Of a stretch of DNA of 64,000 bases, positions 55,325-64,000 are shown piece by piece. Every line of letters starts with the position of its first letter. Position 1 is the first letter of the stretch. The stretch is from Hybos culiciformis (Eukaryota > Arthropoda > Insecta > Diptera > Hybotidae), in NCBI GenBank assembly GCA_964007475.1, contig CAXFZM010000052.1, positions 248,001 to 312,000 of the forward strand. The letters run 5' to 3'. Under the pieces are notes generated by a model. That model was not told where the DNA came from. It made no database searches and was given only the letters and a program-made list of their open reading frames with translations. The position numbers were made by a program, and so were the translations under genes.

Positions 55325-55751
55325 TTTGTGACCGGGGAAACTTGCGACGGCAAATTAACCCACTTCCCGTGACCCGATCGAGCTGAAATTTTGCAGGTAC
55401 ATTCGTTGCCGATGACAATGCATTCTATTAGAAAAATAGCTCAGGTAATGTACTATAATTAATTAATTTAATTTAAAAAAAAATCAATCCCTATTGAAAA
55501 ATGCCGCATATTTTTAGGCACTTGGCAGTTTTTTGTCATAAAACTACCAAAAAAAAAAATGTTTAAACTTTGTTTTTTTATATTGATAAATTGTTTCAGA
55601 AGGGTAGGGGCGGAAGGAATTGGTGGAAGAGACGGGTGGAAGGAAATTTAGGATTTAATAGCTTTGGCATGCGTTTCACAAACACACAAAACAGTGTTTT
55701 GATATTAATGTAAGCTCGGCACTCCCGTGTGAAACTGGGTATTTCGACTAG
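55325..55751 (+). mobile_element. Probable nonautonomous Helitron
   Basis: Contains CCCGATCGAGCTGAAATTTT near 55373, a word I associate with insect nonautonomous Helitrons, and ends CCCGTGTGAAACTGGG then TATTTCGACTAG|T. The end matches the Helitron-like terminus at 26502. The 5' boundary is uncertain. Confidence 0.45.
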
Positions 55752-56778
55752 TATATTATACTTATGTGTATATAGTATATCAATCTAAACAAATATATAA
55801 TTTCCTAGAATTATCTAATTTTAAATTCTTTTAAAATCTTTATATTATATAAATAAAAATAAAAACATACGTTGTTTGCGGAATAAAATATGTAGGTGTC
55901 CTTTTTTTAATCCCAAAATATCAAATCAAAATACAAAATAACATAATAATAATTGTAGCGAAAATAATTATTAAGCTAATTCTAGCTAAAACAGCTTCCG
56001 GTCTAAAAAAAAAAGGAAAATTATCTCCATAAGACCACAAAAATAATATATAAAATATAAAATTTTTTTATATTATTATTACTTTTTTTTTAATTTTCAT
56101 CATATGAAATATTAGAGGCGCATTAAGCCGTAGAAATAAATTAGTTATGCAACACAGAATTGTGAATGTGGAAAAAAAAATATTCATAAAGTCATATCGT
56201 CGCTACGCTCTACTTTAAAATTTTTTTTTCCAAAGACATAAGAAAAGGAAAAATTATTTTAGGGTCCTTATTTTTCTCCTTTTCTCTTGATAGTTGTTAT
56301 ATTTTAATGAATAAGAATTATTATAATATTTACATATATTCTACTCGAATATGCCCAGTAGAAATTATATTAGTACATCATATTGTACGTATATTTTATA
56401 AAATGCGCTGTGTATAAGCCACAAGGATAAGAATTATTTATTAATAATATTAAGTATTATTAATCGGTTATGACTATAACATTTCATTATTATAGTTATT
56501 ACTCCTAAAAAATTACCACAGAATAAAAATTTCCTAATACTTTTGTCATCTTTTAGTTTATTAATGTACATTATTATATTTAGACCAGTGGTGTTCAAAT
56601 GATACCTCATGAGCAAATTAAGGTATATGAGTGTTTTTTTTGAAAAATATTGCTATTTGATTATTTAAAATCAAATTGTGAGCATTCGATGAAAATAATA
56701 AATAATAAGTAATTGAATTTTGAAAAAAAAAAAAAGTAATGTTGATTTAAATTTTTCGAATTATGTACATATGCAATA
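55752..56778. other. AT-rich spacer
   Basis: No gene or clear repeat recognized. Confidence 0.35.
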
Positions 56779-58027
56779 CAGGGGCCAGATTCTATAACGA
56801 AAATGTACTAAAAAATGTGGTGTGGTTTTGTTATTTTGCTTTCTGTCACATTAAAATTGTTCGAGCAACATTTTTTAAGCAACATCAAATTCAGTGTTGC
56901 TTAATTTTTTTTGTTTTTTTTTTTTTGTTGATTTTTATAAGAAAAAGTCAATAATAATAAAAAAAAAAAATTACAATACATCAAAAATAAATTGTAAAAT
57001 TTAAAAAAAAAGTAAACTTATATTTAAATAATAAACGTTTACGATTCAACATGGTAAATTTGATTAATTTTATGATTTTGGTCGATGATGACGATATCGC
57101 AGAAAGAAGGTCACAAAGATTAATAAGAAAGCAGTTGAGGGATCTTTCAGACCCGCTTTCAATACCTAAAAGAATGTAGGTATTCTAAATATTCTACATT
57201 TCATAAAAAAATGATTAATGATAATCTTTATTTCAGTTTTTTGCAGAGGTTTAGGTTAAACAAATTTGCGTTCCCATATGTCCTAAAAAATATCTTTAAA
57301 CGAAGGAGAACGTCCATCCATGGTGCCACCTTTACTAGAATTATGCGCATGTTTGGAAGTCCTTGGTGGTGGAGGATACCAGTGGACGACTGCTAGTGAT
57401 TATTTATGCCCTATTGGTCAGAGCACCCTGTCAAAAATTACATCGGAAGTCTCGCTCAAGTTGGAAAATATGTTGTGTAAGGAATGGATTAAATGTGCTT
57501 CGGCGGATGAGGAGGACGCCTGCAAGATACCAACGATATAATCTCCCAGGTGTTATAGGTGCTGTTGATGGGACCCATATATCATTGCTACGCCCCACTG
57601 TTAATGAAGAAATATACTTTAACAGAAAGGGGCATCACAGCATTATCTGTCGTATGCAATCATCTGTACAAAATTAAATCTGCGGTGTATGGAGGTAGGT
57701 CACATGACTCCTTTGTTTGGAATGAAAGTAATGAACGGGAAAATTTAAGAGCAAGATTCCAAAACAATCAACGTGTTTGGTTGCTAGGGGACGCTGGCTA
57801 TCCTTTGGATCCGAGTCATGGCTCATGACTCCCTATAGAAATACAGATAGTCCTGATGAAATCTTTTTTAATAACATTCATTCAAAAGCAAGAAGTATTG
57901 TGGAAAGAGTTATCGGCGTTTCAAAAGGACGATGGAAAATTTTGCTTTTAGAAAGAATATCTCAAAATCGCCACAAAAAGTATCTAGATTTACAAATGTT
58001 TGCTCAGCAATTAAGGAATAAAAATTA
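56779..58027 (+). mobile_element. PIF/Harbinger element H3 (left end and gene)
   Basis: Begins CAGGGGCCAGATTCTATAAC; the same end occurs at 3224. The transposase starts 270 bp in. No matching right end is found downstream in the window, so the boundary is set at the transposase stop. Confidence 0.6.
57051..58027 (+). pseudogene. H3 Harbinger transposase, frameshifted
   Basis: Exon 1 from ATG 57051 (ILVDDDDIAERRSQRLIR) to a donor near 57175-57180; the second exon starts near 57237. LRLNKFAFPYVLKNIF-like residues are followed by frame changes. Catalytic blocks are all visible in different frames: GVIGAVDGTHISLLRP, YGGRSHDSFVWNES, WLLGDAGYPLDPS, and ARSIVERVIGVSKGRW, giving the complete DDE set. 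At least four frameshifts separate them. The C-terminal ERISQNRHKKYLDLQMF ends at TAA 58025-58027. Confidence 0.85.
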
Positions 58028-59033
58028 AAATAGATTTAATTAATTCATTTAATTAGTTTTTTTTTTAAATATAATTGAACATTAAAATAGTAATTAAGTA
58101 CTTTTTAAAAAAAGAAAATATATTAAGTTTTTGAAACTTTTAGAAAATAATTAAAAATTATATTTTCATTTTAGAAAACACTCTATTATCTAAACATGGA
58201 TATCAATTAAAAGTTGTTCCGAAGCTAGGTAGAAACTTAAAAATTACACGAGTGGATTTTATGTTCATTGCATTAAATAAAATAAATAATTGTAGTTCAA
58301 TTTTCAATCCTCAATCTTTAATAATGTAGTATATTATGTGTAATAGTATATAAGTATGTAGGATGTAGGGACTTTGCCACAAAATTATGTGAGGGTCCTC
58401 CCATAAAATTGGAGTAAGTGGTGAAAAGCTCGAAGTGGTTAAAGTTCGAAGTAAGTGGTGAAAAGCTTAGTGCTGAAAATAAAAAGATATTAAGAAAAAA
58501 GAAAAGATCTTAACAAAACAAGAAAAGATCATAACAAAAAAAGACATTTTGAAAAAGGATGACATTTATTTTAGTAATATTTTAATATTTTTTCTTATTT
58601 ACAATGAATTTTATTTCCCTCGACCTTGAAGTTGAATTCAATATAATTTTTCCCCACTATTGTTGTGGTTTTAAGAATTTTATAATAAAAAATAGTTAGG
58701 AAAAAGTAAACAATAAACTTTATTAAAAATATTATAACCTTCTATTTGAAATATGAATGGGGAATTTTATTTCGCCCCACTATTGTTGTGGTTATAAGAA
58801 TTTTATAGTAAAAAACAAAATAAGCCATCGTACATGAATATTTTTTCTAGCAAGAAAGGAGCAACAAAATCAATTCATCATAAACATATTAATCATAGTA
58901 ATTTTTTAATTTTTTGCCATTAAAAATAATACCTATACATTTAATAGAACTATTTCGCCAATGAATCATAAATATTATAATATAAATAGATCGACACAAC
59001 CCGATTTTAAAACATAAGCCTTCTAAAATTAAG
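58028..59033. other. Spacer with short direct repeats
   Basis: CCCCACTATTGTTGTGGTT(T/A)T occurs at about 58651 and 58774; GTAAGTGGTGAAAAGCT occurs twice at 58413-58468. No gene recognized; a Polinton left end, if present, was not seen. Confidence 0.4.
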
Positions 59034-62000
59034 ATGATCAATGCAAAAACATTATGTGGGAAGTGTGGAGTAGAAATGTTGCCTAGAAATTTACAGCGGC
59101 ACATACATCGAAGACATAAAGATGATGATGTGGCGGAGCCCCCAAAGAAGATTTTAAGAGAGGCAATTGAATCAAGAAGTGGAGGGGCGGATATTGAAAG
59201 AGCGCCCGCACCATCAAATTTGCAATATTGTGTTGATTGCGATTTATATATAGATAAAAAAAATTGGCATTGCCATATAAGAACATTTGAACATAAAGGG
59301 AAAATTGCTGTGGATGTTTCTGATGGGATAAAAAAATTTAGGCAATTATTCAAATCTAGAATTGCAACATACTTAATAGAAAATAAAGATGATCCATTGT
59401 TAGACCCAAAAGAATTTATGCATAGAATAAAAAAGGACGCAGTTAATTATTAAAATTAATTAATTTATTAAAAAGAGAATTATATGATCACGGAGCGATA
59501 AAATTTAATATTGAATTGATGGGTGAGTATGTAAAACCGAAAAAATCAAACGATGATGATGATGATGAATTGATTATTAGTGTAAAATCATTTAACACAA
59601 AAATGAGGCCCCTATTAGAGGCAGATGACGCTGCTAATATTTATGAAGAAATGATTGATAAAGTCAATACGCAAACAGAAGAATTTCAAGAAAAAGATAG
59701 TGGTTGGAGTCTAGTAAGAATATTACACCTTGAAATGAATATATGCGAATATAAACCGTTAAGAGGGTCAAATTATATTGAAACACCTAAACATATTGCT
59801 GGAAAACATGCCTGTATTAATGTGCATAATGATGATGAATATTGTTTTAAGTGGAGCATTATATCAGCATTGCAAAACGTGTATATAGCGCGCCCAGATA
59901 GAGTTAATTCATATAAAATTCAGAATATCGCAGACTCCATTATAAATTTAGAAAACTGCAAGGTCAGCCAACTTGATTTTAGGGAGCTAGAATTTCCATT
60001 AATAATAAAACAAATAAAGTTGTTTGAAGCATCAAATAAAGACATAAGTGTTAATTTATATGGGTTTGAGTTTGGTGGGAAAAACAAGGATGCTAAAATA
60101 GTGGGGCCGAGTCAATTTTAGCCATATGATGCATGCAATCAAAACCCCGAAATATCATCAACAATCAACACAAAAGTTCATGTTTCAGCCGCATTTGCAT
60201 ATTATATAAAGAGCTCTTTCGATGTAAATTTGAATAAATATAGAGTTTTTACAGGAGAAAAATGTGCTAAAGAATTTATAGAATCTTTAGTTGACGATTG
60301 CCGATTTTTGTTTAAAAAGTATATAAAGAAAACAGTACGAATGGATTCATTGACGTCAATGCAAATATATAACTTTAAAAATGCTAGAAATTGTAATATT
60401 TGCGAGCAAAAATTTCGGAGCGCTGATGTGAAAGTGAGAGATCATTGCCATCTTACGGGTAAATACAGAGGAGCAGCACATCAAAAATGCAATCTTGAAT
60501 ATGTACTGCCCAATTAGTTTCCAATATTCTTTCACAGTTTTTCTGGATATGACAGCCATTTAATATTTAAGGAGTTGAATACAGTTCCAGGAGATATAAA
60601 TGTTATACCGCTTAATAAAGAGTTATACATAAGTTTATCGAAAAGAATCGTAATTGACGCCAAAGAAAGTTTTTTTTTGAGATTTCTCGACTCATATCGT
60701 TTTATGTCATCAAAATTAGAAACATTAGTTTGGATGATGATGATTTAAAAGTAGCGAAAAGTTGGTGTAATGATATTGAGCAGTTCGAGTTAATAAAGCG
60801 TAAAGGGATATTTCCCTATGATTATTTTGATTCATTCGACAAACTTGATGAAATTTCTTTGCCGGATATACAAAGTTTTAAAGATTCGTTGAATGAAAAA
60901 GAATGCAGCCAAGAGGATTATGCACACGCTCAAAATGTGTGGTCTAAATTTAATTGCAAAACTTTTAAAGATTATATGGAATTATATTTGAAGTCAGATG
61001 TTTTGCTGCTGGCTGATGTTTTTGAAAATTTTAGAGGCGTTTGCAAAAAAATATATAATCTCGATCCGGCGCATTATTTCACAGCGCCAGGATTAAGTTG
61101 GGATGCAATGTTAAAATACACAAAATCAAATTTAGAGTTGTTGACGGATATTGAAAAAGTGAAAATGTGCCAACGAGATATTCGTGGGGGTATAAGTCAA
61201 TGCAGTTTGAGATATTCAGAAGCAAATAATAAATATATGGCTGAAGAATTTAACCCAATTGAAAGGCCCTTGTATATAATATATGTCGATGCTAATAATT
61301 TATATGGATGGGCAATGACTCAATATTTACCTTATAACAATTTTCAATGGCTGCTAGAGTTCTCTAATTTTGACGTCCTACTAGTCGCAGATGATTCAAA
61401 AATAGGTTATATATTAGAAGTAGATTAACATTATCCGAAAGAACTTCACGATAAGCATAATGATCTGCCATTTTGCGCAGAAAACATGACTCCACCAAAT
61501 GGGAAAAATAAGAAATTGATTCCTAATTTAAATGATAAAACTAATTATGTTATTCATTATAGAAATTTGAAGCAATGTTTGAAACATGGCTTGCAATTGA
61601 GAAAAATTCATAAAGTATTGCAATTTCATCAAAAACCATGGTTAAAACCATACATAGATTTAAATAATCATCATAGAACTTTAGCTAAAAATGATTTTCA
61701 GAAAGATTATTTCAAAAAGAAAAATAATGCTACATTTGGAAAAACAATGGAAAATGTTGAGAAAAGGAGAGATATTAAAATTGCAGATTGTTGGGAGAGC
61801 AGAGGGCGACATTTGGGATGTAGAGCTCTAGTTGCTAAACCAAATTTCCGTAATGCTAATTATTTCACTGAAGATTTAGCTGCAATTGAATTAGATAAAA
61901 CCCACATTTTGTACAATAAACCTATTTACGTGGGTTTTGCAGTATTAGAACTTTCAAAACTGCACATGTATAATTTTCATTATGAATATATGACACCTAA

Positions 62001-62520
62001 ATTTGGAGATAAGCTGAAATTGAATTATATGGATACTGATAGTTTTGTATATAATATTAATACAGAAGACTTTTATAAAGATATAAAAATAGATTTAGAG
62101 AAATATTTTGATACATCTGATTATAAACCCAATAATCAATTTCAATTTCCACTAGTAAATAAAAAAGTCTTAGGACTTATGAAAGATGAAAATGCCGGTA
62201 AAATAATGAAAACATTTGTTGGATTAAGATCTAAAATGTATGCAATGGATACTCTAGGCGCTAAAACAACTAAAAAAGCTAAAGGGGTTAAGAGAAATGT
62301 TGTTAGCAAATTGGATATTATGGATTATAAAGACGTTTTATTTAATAATAAAATTATATACGGGAGGCAAACAGTATTTAGAAGTGTAATGCATGATATT
62401 TATACCCAAAACGTGAATAAAATAGCTTTAAGTCCTTTTGATGATAAAAGGTATTTATTGAATGATAGTTTTAACACATTAGCATGGGGCTATTATAAAA
62501 TACCTGTAAATGCCGAATAA
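59034..62520 (+). pseudogene. Polinton/Maverick protein-primed DNA polymerase B
   Basis: Family B polymerase of a Polinton. Order: two C2H2-like fingers (LCGKCGVEMLPRNLQRHIHR; YCVDCDLYIDKKNWHCHIRT) at 59034-59300; SGWSLVRILHLEMNICEY and KHACINVHNDDEYCFKW; NCNICEQKFRSADVKVRDHC with an HNH-like CHLTGKYRGAAHQKCN; an exonuclease-type block (FSGYDSHLIF, LRFLDSYRFM); YLKSDVLLLADVFENFRG; motif A YVDANNLYGWAM near 61285; motif B NNATFGKTMEN near 61728; motif C YMDTDS near 62030; TAA at 62518-62520. Broken by frameshifts near 59452 and 60720 and in-frame stops at 60119, 60515 and 61426. A relic of a virus-like transposon. Confidence 0.88.
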
Positions 62521-62579
62521 TAAAAAAAATTTAAATATAAAAACATTGTTTTATTAAGAAATTTTTACATAGGAAATAT

Positions 62580-62735
62580 TTATATAAGTTTTTTAACTTC
62601 ATTTGTAAACATATTGTATTCAATGACGCGATCATGAATTAACAAACAGAATGCGCTTGTTTTAGCAGTCACATTTGATGATGTTTCAAATTCTATTTTA
62701 ATATCAACTGGACCCAATTTAATTTCTTCTAAATA
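62580..62735 (-). pseudogene. Probable Polinton virion-protein C-terminus
   Basis: The minus strand reads KLGPVDIKIEFETSSNVTAK and AFCLLIHDRVIEY, ending at TAA 62580-62582. It resembles the end of structural proteins found beside Polinton proteases, but I cannot assign it to a specific capsid gene with confidence. It lies downstream of the protease in the same orientation. Confidence 0.4.
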
Positions 62736-62915
62736 AATTCAAAATTTTATTTTATATACATGCCAATTTTAAAGTTATTAATTAATATTATAATCATGAA
62801 GCATATTAACAATAATTTCATTAATTAAATTCCATTGTTTATATTTTTAAGTTATTAATATTATAAACACGAATCATATAAAATAGCCGTTCTATTAACA
62901 ATAAAGTAAACCGCA

Positions 62916-63248
62916 TTAAATTCTATTCTTAATACGATTCATATGTCGCATTTTATTAACAATAAATCTAATGCATAGATGACCGCAATTTATTTCATTG
63001 TAATTTTGATATGATTCGCAATTATATTTAATATTAGACCCTAAATAATTTATAACATTAGATGCCGGTTTTAAGTTGCCAAAACTATCGAAATATTCAT
63101 TATAATTATAATGTTTAAAATATGCTACCCAATGTGTGCCAATTCCATAAGATGTGTCTAAGTTTACTATTCCTGATTCTATGTTGTTAGGTTTTGAGGG
63201 TAAAGTATCACACGTAAATACTCCTCTCAAATATGGAACATCTAACAT
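62916..63248 (-). pseudogene. Polinton adenain-like cysteine protease, 5'-truncated
   Basis: Reads YLRGVFTCDTLPSKP, GIVNLDTSYGIGTHWVAYFK with the catalytic His, NEYFDSFGNLKPASNV with the partner acid, and NCGHLCIRFIVNK with the nucleophile Cys: the H-D-C set of the adenain/Ulp1 fold used for capsid maturation in Polintons and adenoviruses. The N-terminus is missing because the sequence switches at about 63240 to a polymerase fragment on the other strand. Converges with the polymerase gene, as in Polintons. Confidence 0.82.
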
Positions 63249-63688
63249 ATAATCTCTCAGTGATTTTTATCAGTAAAGAAGGAGAATATGAACCGCCTGT
63301 GGGTGAATTCGTTGAAGATATGACTGATGAACTTGAATGTTATGGTTCTGGTAGTTACATAACAGAGTTTGTAAGCGGCGGCCCGAAAAATTATGCTTAT
63401 AATGTATTTAGTGCTAAAGACAATTCTATCAAAACCGTTTGCAAGGTGAAAGGAATTAATTTGAACTATGACGCGTCAAAAAAGGTTAATTTTGAAACAA
63501 TAAAGGAAATGATATTAACCGAAAAAGTTCCACATATAGAAATTTCTAGTCATAATATTCGAAGACTTGAAGATCATAGAGTGGTCACGGTGAAGGAAGT
63601 GAAGAAGTATCGACCAAAAGCGGAGAAAAGAGTGTTTGGTATTGGTTTTGGTTCGGAACCATGTGGGCTCAAAAAATTCAAGAATTAA
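63245..63688 (+). pseudogene. C-terminal fragment of a second Polinton polymerase
   Basis: Reads SVIFISKEGEYEPPVGEFVE, SYITEFVSGGPKNYAYNV and CKVKGINLNYDASKKVNFET: the polymerase region directly after motif C (DTDS) in another Polinton lineage, clearly different from the gene at 59034-62520. It begins just where motif C would lie and ends at TAA 63686-63688. Uninterrupted over about 145 residues. Confidence 0.8.
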
Positions 63689-64000
63689 TGTCTTAATACG
63701 TAATACGTTATGTTTTTGCTATGAAATGTAAAACTTGCTAAATTCATAAATTTAAGAATTTTGTTATTATTATATATAAGAATAAAATATTACTATTTAT
63801 ATGTATAATGTATCAAATTAAGCAATAAAAGTATAAAATTAAACAATAAAATTGTTTTTATCTATTAGAATACATTCATAAATTTACTCTACGTTTTAAA
63901 CGCTAAATATTTATTTGCTAATATCAGTTTTAAAAAAAAAATCTTTATTGTCTAAAACTAATAAGAAATTTTGCTAGCCAGAAATGCCTCAAAGAGGTTT
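63689..64000. other. AT-rich window end
   Basis: Nothing recognized. Confidence 0.35.

Noticed and set aside
59083..59353. Minus-strand frames over the Polinton zinc-finger region
   Set aside because: Antisense shadows of the polymerase gene.

Overview
The window is AT-rich eukaryotic DNA made almost entirely of transposable elements, at least a dozen families, many nested in one another. I find no confident host gene. The TE mix (hAT, P/THAP, mariner, PIF/Harbinger with zeste-like and MADF partners, a FLYWCH-type Mutator, a Sola-like element, Polinton/Maverick, Ty3/gypsy with a tRNA-Ser primer site, non-LTR elements) and a nuclear copy of mitochondrial 16S rRNA with an insect-type sequence point to an insect. 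The rRNA copy looks more fly/moth-like than aphid-like to me, but that is a weak inference.

Layout. 1-2.6 kb: decayed P-element (THAP9-like) transposase. 2.6-5.2 kb: LINE pieces, a mariner remnant and a 749-bp hAT element with exact target duplication. 5.2-10 kb: decayed Ty3/gypsy element with an 880-bp insert in place of its integrase core. 11.7-17.6 kb: a LINE split by a young Ty3/gypsy element (near-identical LTRs, 5-bp TSD, intact pol). 18.2-19.9 kb: a hAT element carrying another hAT element. 20.2-22.1 kb: hAT-like (GTF2IRD2/EPM2AIP1-type) transposase. 22.8-24.7 kb: long-armed foldback element. 25.3-27.3 kb: mitochondrial 16S copy between two clusters of a palindromic motif. 28.3-30.4 kb: Mutator-like element with long inverted ends, cut by a LINE tail. 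31.3-35.4 kb: palindromic motif cluster, minisatellites and a second copy of the first hAT family.

36.1-54.4 kb is a nest. A Harbinger element (H1) with a MADF/BESS gene, two satellite arrays and a five-exon transposase has a second Harbinger (H2, 44135-53497, 3-bp TSD) in its right end. H2's transposase is split by a 5.1-kb Sola-like transposon (45703-50783, 26-bp perfect TIRs, 4-bp TSD). H2 keeps an apparently intact zeste-like DNA-binding gene at its far end. Two MITEs (53544-54307, 54376-55315) and a probable Helitron end follow.

57-58 kb: a third Harbinger transposase, frameshifted. 59-63.7 kb: Polinton remains: protein-primed DNA polymerase B, a capsid-like tail, an adenain-type protease, and the tail of a second, different Polinton polymerase joined at the protease.

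Most coding remnants are broken. The exceptions as read are the pol frame of the young Ty3/gypsy element and the zeste-like gene of H2.
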